Below, in pieces: positions 45,996-54,991 of a DNA stretch of 64,000 bases. The number at the start of each line of letters is the position of its first letter. The first letter of the stretch is position 1. The position numbers and the translations under genes are program-made. Location: NCBI GenBank assembly GCA_036563245.1, contig DATCMU010000053.1, forward strand, positions 124,001 to 188,000, given 5' to 3'. Source of the DNA: DATCMU01 sp036563245. GTDB lineage: Bacteria; Pseudomonadota; Alphaproteobacteria; Rhizobiales; Devosiaceae. The notes under the pieces are model-generated. The model was not told the DNA's origin. It saw only the letters and a program-made list of their open reading frames with translations, and ran no database searches.

Positions 45996-46040
45996 TGCGA
46001 AACCGATAGCGACCCACCGCAGAATTCGGATAAGTGAGCG

Positions 46041-47174
46041 ATGAAGATCGTTGAAGTCGAACCGATAATGCTGACCGAATGGCGGCCGATGCTCTTCGTC
46101 CGCGTGGAGACGGAGGACGGCCTGTGGGGCATCGGGGAGGCAGGCCTGACGTCCCGTGAACCGGCGGTCGCAGCCATGATTTCCACCCTCACCGAGCACC
46201 TCGTGGGTCAACCAAGCGACCGGATCGAGCACCTGTGGCAAATGATGTGGAGAAGTGGATTTCATCCGTCCGGTCAGGTCCTGACTTCTGCAATTGCCGC
46301 AATTGACCTCGCGCTGTGGGATATCAAGGCCAAACGCCTCGGCATCCCGGCCTGCGACCTGCTTGGCGGACAGGTGCGCGACAGGATCGACACCTATTGC
46401 CATATCAAGGGCTCCTCGCCCGATGAGCTGGTGGCGTCTGCCCGGCGGGCGGTCTCCGAAGGCTGGAAGTTCCTGCGATGGGAACTTTTCGAGGATGCCG
46501 ACGGCCTGTTTGAGCCGCAAAGAGCCATCGAGCGCAATCTGCTGGAGTGGCGCATCCTGCGCGAGGAATTGGGAGACACAGTCGAACTTTGTGTGGACCT
46601 GCACACAAAACTCTCTGCGCCTGATGCCATCCGGTATTGCCGGGCGGTGGAACGCTATCGTCCATTCTTCATCGAGGATCCCGTGCGTTCCGAGCACCCC
46701 GAGGGTTACCGGCGAGTGAGGGCCCAGACATCCGTGCCGCTCGCTGCTGGCGAACAAATGGGCACCAAATGGCAATTGCGCTCGCTGATCGAGGAAGAAC
46801 TTGTCGACTACCTGCGCGTTGACCTGTGCATCGCTGGAGGCCTCACGGAGGCGCGCAAGCTCGCGGCAATGTGCGAGGCGCACATGATGGACATCATCTT
46901 GCACAATCCTATTGGCCCGGTCTCCACTGCGGCCTGCGTGGAATTCAATCTCGGCACCTCCAACTCTGCACTCATGGAGTTGCCGAGGCGGCCGGGTGAA
47001 ACGTTGACCGGCGCCATCCAGCACCACGCAACCTGGCGGGACGGTTGCCTGCATTCTTCAGACGCCCCCGGTCTCGGTCTCGACGTGGATTGGGATGCAT
47101 TGCGGGCAATATCGTTCGTGCCGAGGGCGTTGCCGGTCCTGCATCGCGCTGACGGCAGCTTCACCAATTGGTAG
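46041..47174 (+). CDS. Enolase-superfamily dehydratase, galactonate dehydratase-like
   Basis: A 377-residue protein. Capping domain, then barrel with FLRWELFED (the usual K-x-K base is not conserved), Asp in CVDLHTK, Glu in FIEDPV, Glu in AGEQM and His in HNPIGP, matching the D-galactonate/D-mannonate dehydratase group. It is the second enolase-superfamily enzyme of the region (other at 34284) and probably acts on a different aldonate. The next gene is convergent 56 bases away. Confidence 0.86.
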   Translation: MKIVEVEPIMLTEWRPMLFVRVETEDGLWGIGEAGLTSREPAVAAMISTLTEHLVGQPSDRIEHLWQMMWRSGFHPSGQVLTSAIAAIDLALWDIKAKRLGIPACDLLGGQVRDRIDTYCHIKGSSPDELVASARRAVSEGWKFLRWELFEDADGLFEPQRAIERNLLEWRILREELGDTVELCVDLHTKLSAPDAIRYCRAVERYRPFFIEDPVRSEHPEGYRRVRAQTSVPLAAGEQMGTKWQLRSLIEEELVDYLRVDLCIAGGLTEARKLAAMCEAHMMDIILHNPIGPVSTAACVEFNLGTSNSALMELPRRPGETLTGAIQHHATWRDGCLHSSDAPGLGLDVDWDALRAISFVPRALPVLHRADGSFTNW

Positions 47175-47229
47175 AGCTGCCGCCATGCCCCTTCGACCAT
47201 ACGCGCAGAGGTGCGGCCAAACTCACAGT

Positions 47230-47928
47230 CTATGCGACGTGCATGACGATCCGCCGGTATGACGTCAGAGGCACATGAAGGCCGCTGCTGGTGACCTCAA
47301 GTATGAGGTGGATTTCGCTCCCGCCGGCATCTTCTGGCACCATGAAATCCAAATTGCTGCGGGTTCCCAGCGAAGCAGCCTCCGGGAGACTTCCGGCGTA
47401 GCTTCCGGCCTCGGGGTAGAAATACCATTTGAAGGTCAATTCGCCCTTGTCGGCGCGAGACATTCCGGCATCAAAAGCAATTTCCTCGCCAGCTTCCGCG
47501 TCAACCTGCAGGATCGTTCGCCCTTCGTCGCCCATGATGGAAACAACCGGATTGTGGTCGGCCTCGTCGGCCTCGGCGACACACCAGTCCATGCGAGCCT
47601 GAAAATCTCGGGTAATGGCGTCGCGCCACCGCCAGATCGCTGCAAAATCCTCGTTGGTGTAGACGACGGCGCCGGTCACGCCAGAGAATTCCGTTTCGCC
47701 AATTTCGTCGGGGAATGCCCATGACGTATCTTTGGCCTGCGGATACATTTCGAATGGCTCGTATTCGACCTCGAGCATGTCGACCAGATGTTGACCTGCC
47801 GATACATGTTCCTTGAACCGCTCATATCGACCGCCCCACCCGCCACAGTGAATATTCGCGGCCGAAAAAAGCCTCTTGTTGGCGAGACCGAGCCATGCCT
47901 CACGACATGACGAAAACAAAGACACCAT
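47230..47928 (-). pseudogene. Truncated DUF1593 (Sde_0182-type nucleoside-hydrolase-like) protein
   Basis: About 232 residues corresponding to the C-terminal part of DUF1593 proteins: the HCGGWGGRYE segment that follows the nucleoside-hydrolase-like domain, then the beta-sandwich with PVVSIMGDEGRTILQVDAEAGE and TFKWYFYPEAGSY. The roughly 250-residue N-terminal hydrolase domain, including the Asp cluster, is absent, and upstream sequence to 48162 does not encode it. It lies between a dehydratase and the AraC gene, so it looks like a remnant after deletion. The ATG at 47928 is the first sensible start; expression is uncertain. Confidence 0.65.
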
Positions 47929-48020
47929 ACCCCCAGGGACCAAGGTAATATGGCGAATACCTGGTTTAACGCACTTGCCAGGCCCACATTGCGACCGCCT
48001 GCGACCGCGCCGCCGATCCT

Positions 48021-48956
48021 TCAGAAATGCTCGGCTTCGTCGGCAACAGCGGTCTCGCCACCCCAGGCGTCGGCTGCGCGCCCCATTCGCACATCGCTCG
48101 GCGCCATGCCATATGTGCGGAAGAACGCCTTGGCGAAATAACTTGGGTCGCGGAAGCCACAAAGGTAGCTCACCTCCTTGATGGGCGAAGGTGTCTCCTG
48201 GAGCAACCGCAGGGCCCGGCGCAGTCGCAGGTCCAGCATGTAGCGCGCTGGCGAAATCCCCTCCGATTCCTCGAACAGACGCGTGAAGTGGCTTCTGCTG
48301 TAGCCGGCGACTTCGCTAAGCTCGTCCACCGAAACCGGACGGGTCACATTATCCCTTGCATAAGCAATGGCATCGCGGATCGCGTCCGACCGTTTTTCGG
48401 AGCGAACGGTCATCCCGTATTCCAGATAGTTCTGAAACAGCGCCATCAGTACGTCGTAGGCCAGAACAGATGCCTCGCCCGCCGAGGTGTTGGCATCCGT
48501 CAAAAGGTCCTGGCAAACCTGCCCGACATGTTCGACCAGTTGATGCGGCGGCTTGATGACAGGGCCATGCGCGGCAATGATCGCCGACCAGATGCGCAAT
48601 GCCTCCCGGCCTGTGATGCAGATCCAGAAGAACTCCCAACTTTCGCCTGGAAGATGCCAGTACCGGTGATTGTGTGGAAACCGGAGCAGCATGGCGTGTC
48701 CTGGCGGCACCACCGTCTCCCGCTCTTCGAACATCAGCCGGCCCATGCCGCTCATTGTGTATTGAAAGAGTACGAACTCCCCCTGCCCGCGCCTGAGACC
48801 ATGCCAATCGTAAGGCTCGTCCCGAGAGAGATCATATCCAACGCTTGTGGGAAGCACGTAAAGGCGCATGGGGCCGCGCGGAAATATGACGCGCCTGGAG
48901 CTGGGGCCACCGGCCCGCAGTTCGGATAGTTCAAAATTACCTTCCTTCCTTCGCAT
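48021..48956 (-). CDS. AraC-family transcriptional regulator
   Basis: A 311-residue regulator. The N-terminal cupin-type sensor (PPGHAMLLRFPHNHRYWHLPG) is followed by the double helix-turn-helix AraC domain (VDELSEVAGYSRSHFTRLF and IKEVSYLCGFRDPSYFAKAFFRTYG). The start at 48956 has AGGA just upstream; the frame remains open into the divergent gene but is not used. It is divergent from the GH4 gene at 49039 and likely activates the GH4/transporter/sulfatase genes to its right. Confidence 0.92.
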   Translation of the reverse strand: MRRKEGNFELSELRAGGPSSRRVIFPRGPMRLYVLPTSVGYDLSRDEPYDWHGLRRGQGEFVLFQYTMSGMGRLMFEERETVVPPGHAMLLRFPHNHRYWHLPGESWEFFWICITGREALRIWSAIIAAHGPVIKPPHQLVEHVGQVCQDLLTDANTSAGEASVLAYDVLMALFQNYLEYGMTVRSEKRSDAIRDAIAYARDNVTRPVSVDELSEVAGYSRSHFTRLFEESEGISPARYMLDLRLRRALRLLQETPSPIKEVSYLCGFRDPSYFAKAFFRTYGMAPSDVRMGRAADAWGGETAVADEAEHF

Positions 48957-49038
48957 TTCCTGTCGAGCCCATTGCTTGTGTCGGATTAGTCTGCACGAAA
49001 CGCGCAACACTATGCGGAAATCCCGGAGAACAAAAGTC

Positions 49039-50526
49039 ATGAAGATTGCGGTAATTGGCGCCGGAAGCGTCGGCTTCACCCGAAAACTGGTTCGGGATCT
49101 GCTCAAGGTCGAGGTCTTCAGGGATGCCGAGTTCGCTCTGCACGACATCAGCGAAGCCAACCTGAGCATGATAGCACAATTACTCCAGCGCGATATCGAA
49201 GCCAATCAGCTTCCGGCGCGAGTAAGCCAGTCTCTGGACCGCAGGAAAGCACTTGAAGGCGCGCGCTATGTCATCAACTGCGTTCGCGTCGGGGGTCTCG
49301 AAGCCTTCAGGCACGACATCGAAATTCCGCTCAAATACGGCATCGACCAATGCGTGGGCGACACCATATGCGCAGGCGGCCTGATGTATGCGCAGCGTTC
49401 GATCCCGCAAATTCTCGATTTCTGCCGAGACATCCGCGAAGTCGCGGAATCGGATGCATGGTTCCTCAACTATGCAAACCCCATGGCCATGAACACCTGG
49501 GCTGCGATCGATCATGGTGGCATCGCCAACACTATCGGATTGTGCCACGGCGTACAGAACGGCTGGCGCCAGATTGCCAATGCCCTTGGCGCGGAAGATC
49601 CCAGGGAAGTCGAGATCTTCTGCTCGGGGATCAATCACCAGACCTGGTACACGGATATCCGCTTCAATGGCCGCCAGATCGGTCACCAGGAATTGCTCGA
49701 GGCTTTCGAACGCCATCCGGAATACTCGCAGACCGAGAAGGTCCGCATCGATGTTCTCAAGCGCTTCGGCTATTACTCGACGGAGAGCAACGGACACCTG
49801 TCCGAGTACCTGCCCTGGTATCGCAAGCGCCCCGAGGAGATCGGGCGCTGGGTCGACCTTTCCGAATGGATCAACGGCGAAACCGGTGGCTACCTGCGCG
49901 TATGCACGGAGCGCCGCAACTGGTTCGAGGAAGACTTTCCACGTTGGCTTTCGGAAGCGGGCCGGCCGCTCTCCGAATACACCCGTTCCGACGAGCACTG
50001 CAGCCACATCCTGGAAGCGCTGGAGACGGGAACGGTTTACCGCGGCCACTTCAACGTGAAGAACAATGGTGTCATCACCAATCTCCCTGATGACTGCATC
50101 ATCGAAAGCCCGGGGTTTGTTGACCGTTTCGGCGTGAACATGGTCGAAGGCGTCACCCTGCCGCTTGGTTGCGCGGCGACGTGCAACGTTTCCGTAAGCG
50201 TACAACGCATGGGCCTGCAGGCAGCCATAACCGGCGACATGGACCTGCTCAAGCTGGCCATGCTTCACGATCCTCTTGTTGGCGCCGTGTGCAACCCCGA
50301 GGAGGTCTGGCAGATGGTCGATGAGTTGGTCGTCGCCCAGGCCGAATGGCTTCCCCAATATCAGGAACACGTGCCCGACGCCCGCAAGCGGCTCGAAAGC
50401 AGCAACGTGGCGCGGCGAGACTGGAAAGGTGCAGCGCGGCTGGATGTGCGTAGCGTCGAGGAACTCCGCAACAGCAAACGCAGCGTGATGACCGCCGAAA
50501 AGGTGCGCGCGACCGACGCACACTAG
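49039..50526 (+). CDS. GH4 family glycosidase, MelA-like (alpha-galactosidase/alpha-galacturonidase type)
   Basis: A 495-residue NAD+- and Mn2+-dependent glycosidase. The N-terminus KIAVIGAGSVGFTR is the NAD site; NYANPMAMNTWA, GLCHGVQ and GINHQTW match the MelA blocks (NYVNPMAMNTWA, GLCHSVQ, GINHMAF), with Cys and His as metal ligands. The GH4 mechanism oxidises C3 before elimination, and these enzymes act on cytoplasmic substrates. GGAG precedes the ATG at 49039. The first gene of the rightward operon with the second Dpp-type transporter. Confidence 0.9.
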   Translation: MKIAVIGAGSVGFTRKLVRDLLKVEVFRDAEFALHDISEANLSMIAQLLQRDIEANQLPARVSQSLDRRKALEGARYVINCVRVGGLEAFRHDIEIPLKYGIDQCVGDTICAGGLMYAQRSIPQILDFCRDIREVAESDAWFLNYANPMAMNTWAAIDHGGIANTIGLCHGVQNGWRQIANALGAEDPREVEIFCSGINHQTWYTDIRFNGRQIGHQELLEAFERHPEYSQTEKVRIDVLKRFGYYSTESNGHLSEYLPWYRKRPEEIGRWVDLSEWINGETGGYLRVCTERRNWFEEDFPRWLSEAGRPLSEYTRSDEHCSHILEALETGTVYRGHFNVKNNGVITNLPDDCIIESPGFVDRFGVNMVEGVTLPLGCAATCNVSVSVQRMGLQAAITGDMDLLKLAMLHDPLVGAVCNPEEVWQMVDELVVAQAEWLPQYQEHVPDARKRLESSNVARRDWKGAARLDVRSVEELRNSKRSVMTAEKVRATDAH

Positions 50527-50608
50527 GGTCGATCTTCAAACCAAAGAAGCAGCGAAACCGGCGGGCAGAAAAAGGCCGAGAGCCACCCGCCGATTGGAGG
50601 AGGAGACT

Positions 50609-52663
50609 ATGAAATCAGTCTTGAAGAGCGCCTGTTGCCTGGCAGTTCTCACCCTGGCCGCCGGGCCTGGGTTTGCCGACAACCTGGTCGGGCCCACCAC
50701 TCTGCCGGCAGCCCCACCGCTGCCGACCGGCGACGTACAGAAAGTCGACTACGACGAGTTGATGAGCGTAAAGGCGCTCGACCACTACAGCGAGCCCGAT
50801 TGGGTCACCAAGCTCGTGGAGGCGGGCAAGCTGCCTCCCGTGCAGGACCGGCTCCCCACGAAACCCATTGTCATGAACATGGACGTGGCGCCGGACGGCG
50901 TCGGCGTCTACGGCGGGGTCCTCAGGCATGTCACGGGCGGGCGCCCGGAAGGCTGGAACTGGGACGCGGGTCAACATCAGGGCTGGGGCGGGCTCACCAT
51001 GACGGCCCAGGAGTGCCTGGTATCCACGGGCCCGATGTGGGAGCTTTCCGACAAGAAGATCGAACCGCTTCCGGACCTGGCGACCAGCTGGGAATGGAGC
51101 AAGGACGGCCATCAGCTGACCATGCATCTGCTTGAAGGTGCCAAATGGTCGGATGGGCAGCCGTTCAGCGCCGATGACGTGATGTTCTACTGGAATGACA
51201 ACGTCCTCGATCCGCAGGTTCCCGCGCGCATCACCGGCGATACGCTGGGCAAGGGAACGACGCTGGAAAAGGTGGACGCGAACACCATCCGGTTCACGTT
51301 CCCGCAGGCGTTCGCGGTCGCCAATCTCTACAAGCTTGCCTACCTCAACTTCTGTCCCGGCCCCGAGCACATACTCAAGCCCCTGCATCCCAAGTACAAC
51401 GCGGATGCGACCTATGACAGCTACGTCAAGGCTCTCAAGCCGGAGCAGGTGCCGTGGGTGACGATGGGTCCGTGGGTGGTCACCCAGTATTCGCCAGATC
51501 AATACGTGGTGGCACGCCGCAACCCTTACTATTTCAAAGTCGACAACAAGGGCAATCAACTGCCCTATCTCGACGAGGTTCAATGGCGCCTTTCAACCTG
51601 GGAGGATCGTGACGTCCAGACGCTGGCCGGTAATGCCGACTGGACAAACATGGAAAACCCGTCGATCTATCTGCAGGGCGTGCGCGGCGCCCAGGACAAG
51701 AACAGCCCCAACAAGCTCTATTGGGGGCCACGGTCGCTCAACTGGCGGCTCGAGGCCAACATGTCCAAGACCTGCGGCGCACAGGACGCCGATGGCCAGG
51801 CCATACGTGACTTGAACAGAAAACTCGATTTCCGCCGCGCGCTCACCCAGGCGCTCGACCGGCAGGCGATGGGCCAGGCCTTGGTTCGCGGACCTTTCAC
51901 TGCCCCCTATCCTGGCGGAATCAACCCCGAGAGCGGCGTATTCAATACCGATGCGATCGCCTACTATCCTTATTCGCCCGAAACATCAAAAACACTGCTT
52001 GCCGGGCTCGGTTTCAAGGACACGGATGGCGACGGTATTCTGAACTGGACTTCAGGTCCGCTGGCAGGGCAAAACCTCGACCTCGATCTTCATTTCACTT
52101 CCCAGCGTACTACCGATGTGGCATTGGCCGACAGTGTGGTGGCCATGCTTCATGAAGTTGGCATCCGCGCAGTTCCGAAGCCGGCCCCGACCCTCATGGA
52201 TCCGGTTCGGGACTCGTGCGAATGGAGCCTGATGATCGATCGCGGCGACCGAAGCTATCAGGTTCCGATCACCAATCTCGATACATTCGCCCCCGTTACC
52301 TACAACGTGCCTGTATGGCACCGCGGAACACCGGATCGTCCGCAGGAACTCCTGCCATTCGAGAAGAAGCTTGTTGAGCTGGTGGATGCGATAAGAGCGG
52401 AACCCGACTCGCAGAAGCGAACCGAACTCTTCTCAGAGCTGGATCACGTGTTCACCGAGAACGTCTATCAGATCGGCCTGATTGACGCGTCATCGGCGAT
52501 GATCGTGAACAATCGCTTCAAGAATGTGGTGCCCGGCACGCCAGTGCTTGCATACCAATTCGCCGAAAAGGGCGCGATGCGCGAACGGTTCTGGATCCCG
52601 AAGGCCGAACAATCCGCCGTGCCAGAGCTGCAGCCCGGCGTTCTGCCCGGAATAAGCAAGTAA
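50609..52663 (+). CDS. Dpp/Opp-type ABC transporter substrate-binding protein (large family 5)
   Basis: A 684-residue receptor, longer than the usual 500-550 for DppA/OppA. Signal peptide ends at GPGFA (about residue 23). The N-terminal block DYDELMSVKALDHYSEP and SDGQPFSADDVMFYWND are nearly the same in the orphan receptor at 58226-60289. GGAGGAGGAG precedes the ATG at 50609. With the two permeases and fused ATPase downstream it forms a full importer. Confidence 0.92.
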   Translation: MKSVLKSACCLAVLTLAAGPGFADNLVGPTTLPAAPPLPTGDVQKVDYDELMSVKALDHYSEPDWVTKLVEAGKLPPVQDRLPTKPIVMNMDVAPDGVGVYGGVLRHVTGGRPEGWNWDAGQHQGWGGLTMTAQECLVSTGPMWELSDKKIEPLPDLATSWEWSKDGHQLTMHLLEGAKWSDGQPFSADDVMFYWNDNVLDPQVPARITGDTLGKGTTLEKVDANTIRFTFPQAFAVANLYKLAYLNFCPGPEHILKPLHPKYNADATYDSYVKALKPEQVPWVTMGPWVVTQYSPDQYVVARRNPYYFKVDNKGNQLPYLDEVQWRLSTWEDRDVQTLAGNADWTNMENPSIYLQGVRGAQDKNSPNKLYWGPRSLNWRLEANMSKTCGAQDADGQAIRDLNRKLDFRRALTQALDRQAMGQALVRGPFTAPYPGGINPESGVFNTDAIAYYPYSPETSKTLLAGLGFKDTDGDGILNWTSGPLAGQNLDLDLHFTSQRTTDVALADSVVAMLHEVGIRAVPKPAPTLMDPVRDSCEWSLMIDRGDRSYQVPITNLDTFAPVTYNVPVWHRGTPDRPQELLPFEKKLVELVDAIRAEPDSQKRTELFSELDHVFTENVYQIGLIDASSAMIVNNRFKNVVPGTPVLAYQFAEKGAMRERFWIPKAEQSAVPELQPGVLPGISK

Positions 52664-52742
52664 CAAGTCAATTGGCGGCCCCGGCCTCGCGCCGGTGGCC
52701 GCCAAACGTCGTCCGACAGTCGACATTACCAGGGGCCAGCCA

Positions 52743-53741
52743 ATGATCGGATATCTAGTAAAGCGAGCATTATCGGCCCTGGGCCTGCTTTTCACCATCA
52801 GCATCGTGAGTTTCATGATGCTTCAGATACCGGATGGTGACTACGCCAGCTATGCCAAGGCGCTCGCGATCTCTCAGGGCGGCATGTCCCAGCAGGACGC
52901 GGAAGCATATGCGCAGGACATCCGCGAGCGCTACGGCCTGGACAAGCCTGTGCTTGTCCAATACTTCACCTGGGCCGGAAACATTGTTACCCACGGCGAT
53001 TTCGGACCGTCCTTTTCCTACAACAAACCGGTCTCCGCCCTGGTCGGTGAACGCTTGCCGCGTACGCTGGCGATCGCGCTCCTGTGCCATTTGCTGGCCA
53101 CCACGTTCGGCGTGTCGCTGGGGATAATCGCGGCCACGCAAAAACACCGGATGGGCGACACCATCGCCAGTACCGTGGCATTTCTGGGAATGACCATTCC
53201 AAGGTTCTTCATGGCCCTGGTCATTCTGTATTACCTGGCCTTCGTCGTCCGTTGGCCTTACATCGGTTCGCTTTATTCACCCCAGTATGTCTTCGCCCCG
53301 TTCAGCCCTGGCAAGCTCTGGGACTTCCTGCTGCACGTGTGGCCGGCAGTCCTCATCGCCACGCTCGGCGGCCTGGCGTACAACGCGCGCGTGATGAGGG
53401 GGAACCTGCTCGACGTGCTGCGGCAGCCCTATGTGGAGGCGGCTCGCGCCAAGGGACTCAAGGAATCCACCGTCATTCTCAAGCACGCGGTGCCCAACGC
53501 GCTTCATCCACTGGTCATGCACCAGGGCGTCATCCTGCCCTACATGATTTCTGGTGAACTCGAAGTCGCAATCATTCTGTCGATCCCGACAATCGGCCCA
53601 CTGATGTTCAACGCGCTGACCCAACAGGACATCAACGTAACCTCATCGATCCTGCTGCTGCTGTCAGCGGTGCTGCTGCTTGGCAACTTCCTGGCCGACG
53701 TGGCGTTGGCCCTGCTCGATCCCCGCATCCGTCTCAGCTGA
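52743..53741 (+). CDS. Dpp/Opp-type ABC transporter permease (DppB-like)
   Basis: A 332-residue permease starting MIGYLVKRALSALGLLF, with the YGLDKPVLVQYFTWAG periplasmic segment and the cytoplasmic loop QPYVEAARAKGLKESTVILKHAVPNAL. The ATG at 52743 follows the DppB pattern of a short basic N-terminus; an upstream frame from 52695 is unlikely to be used. Confidence 0.92.
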   Translation: MIGYLVKRALSALGLLFTISIVSFMMLQIPDGDYASYAKALAISQGGMSQQDAEAYAQDIRERYGLDKPVLVQYFTWAGNIVTHGDFGPSFSYNKPVSALVGERLPRTLAIALLCHLLATTFGVSLGIIAATQKHRMGDTIASTVAFLGMTIPRFFMALVILYYLAFVVRWPYIGSLYSPQYVFAPFSPGKLWDFLLHVWPAVLIATLGGLAYNARVMRGNLLDVLRQPYVEAARAKGLKESTVILKHAVPNALHPLVMHQGVILPYMISGELEVAIILSIPTIGPLMFNALTQQDINVTSSILLLLSAVLLLGNFLADVALALLDPRIRLS

Positions 53742-53749
53742 GGGCGATC

Positions 53750-54976
53750 ATGAACAAGAGAGATTCAGCCCACAGCGATGTGGCAATCGGAGGATTGGAA
53801 GTGACCCTCGGCGATAGTGTTGCAGGCGACGCCCCCTCACGGGCTACCGCACCAGATCCGGATATGGCCAGCAAGGCCAGAGCACCGCTTGAGGCGGCCG
53901 GCTCGAAACCGGAAAGTCACTGGCGACTTGTCACCCGGCGCTTCCTGCGCAGCCGTTCCGCCATCATGGGCGCGCTTCTCGTGCTTGCGCTCATCATGAG
54001 CGCCGTCTTTGCAGATTTCCTGTCACCCTACGATCCGACACTGAGGGACTCGGCGAACTTCTATATGCCACCGAATGCTATCCACTTTGTCGGCAAGGAT
54101 GGTTTCAGCCCTGTGCCATATGTGCACCCCCTGGAGACGACCTTCGATCCGAATACATTCGCTGCAATATTCGCATCCGATACGTCGAAGGAGTGCCATT
54201 TTCAGTTTCTGGGCCAAGGCTGGCGGTACAGATTCCTCGGATTTGAATTTGACCGGCACCTGCTGACCCCGGCGGCCGATTGCGCGATGAATGTCCTTGG
54301 CACGGATTCCCTTGGCCGGGACATGCTTAGCCGTATTCTTGTCGGCAGCCGCCTCACTCTGATCATGGCCGGGCTCGTCGTGGCCGTCAGCATCACGATC
54401 GGCACTCTCGTCGGCCTGGTCTCGGGGTATTTCGGCGGTATTGTCGATCTGCTGTTGCAGCGCGTGACCGAGTTCATCCTAGCGCTTCCAGAACTCCCAT
54501 TCTTTCTTGCGCTGGTTGCCATCATGCCGCGCAACGCAAGTCCAACAACGGTGTTCTTCCTGCTGGCTGCCATCCTGTCTCTGCTGAAGTGGGCGGGTCT
54601 TGCGCGAGAAGTACGCGGCAAGACCCTCGCACTCAGCAGGGTTGACTACATCCTTTCGGCGGAGGCCCTGGGCGCGGGGAACGCTCGGATCATCTTGCGG
54701 CATCTTTTGCCAAACATCATCAGCCACGTCATCGTGGTCACGACACTGATGATCCCACAAATCATATTGGCGGAAAGCTTCCTGTCCTTCCTTGGTGTGG
54801 GCGTCCAGCCGCCGCTGGTCAGCTGGGGCCTGCTGCTCAATGCCGCCAAGGACATGCAGAACCTGGGCAGCTATCCGTGGATGCTCATGCCTGTCGGTTG
54901 CATCCTCATTGCCGTCCTGGGCTTCAACCTGTTCGGCGATGGGCTGCGAGACGCCATCGACCCCTACGCAAACTGA
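53750..54976 (+). CDS. Dpp/Opp-type ABC transporter permease (DppC-like, extended)
   Basis: A 408-residue permease, about 100 longer than usual. The first 65 residues are polar and low-complexity. A periplasmic insert of about 80 residues (containing PVPYVHPLETTFDP and FLGQGWRYRF) follows the first helix, as in YejE-type permeases, before GTDSLGRDMLSR. It starts 8 bases after the DppB-like stop. The insert may contact the unusually large receptor. Confidence 0.9.
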   Translation: MNKRDSAHSDVAIGGLEVTLGDSVAGDAPSRATAPDPDMASKARAPLEAAGSKPESHWRLVTRRFLRSRSAIMGALLVLALIMSAVFADFLSPYDPTLRDSANFYMPPNAIHFVGKDGFSPVPYVHPLETTFDPNTFAAIFASDTSKECHFQFLGQGWRYRFLGFEFDRHLLTPAADCAMNVLGTDSLGRDMLSRILVGSRLTLIMAGLVVAVSITIGTLVGLVSGYFGGIVDLLLQRVTEFILALPELPFFLALVAIMPRNASPTTVFFLLAAILSLLKWAGLAREVRGKTLALSRVDYILSAEALGAGNARIILRHLLPNIISHVIVVTTLMIPQIILAESFLSFLGVGVQPPLVSWGLLLNAAKDMQNLGSYPWMLMPVGCILIAVLGFNLFGDGLRDAIDPYAN

Positions 54977-54991
54977 CGGGACGGATACAGC

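Noticed and set aside
45234..47054. 606-codon open frame on the minus strand
   Set aside because: Antisense to the dehydrogenase and dehydratase genes, both with intact catalytic residues.
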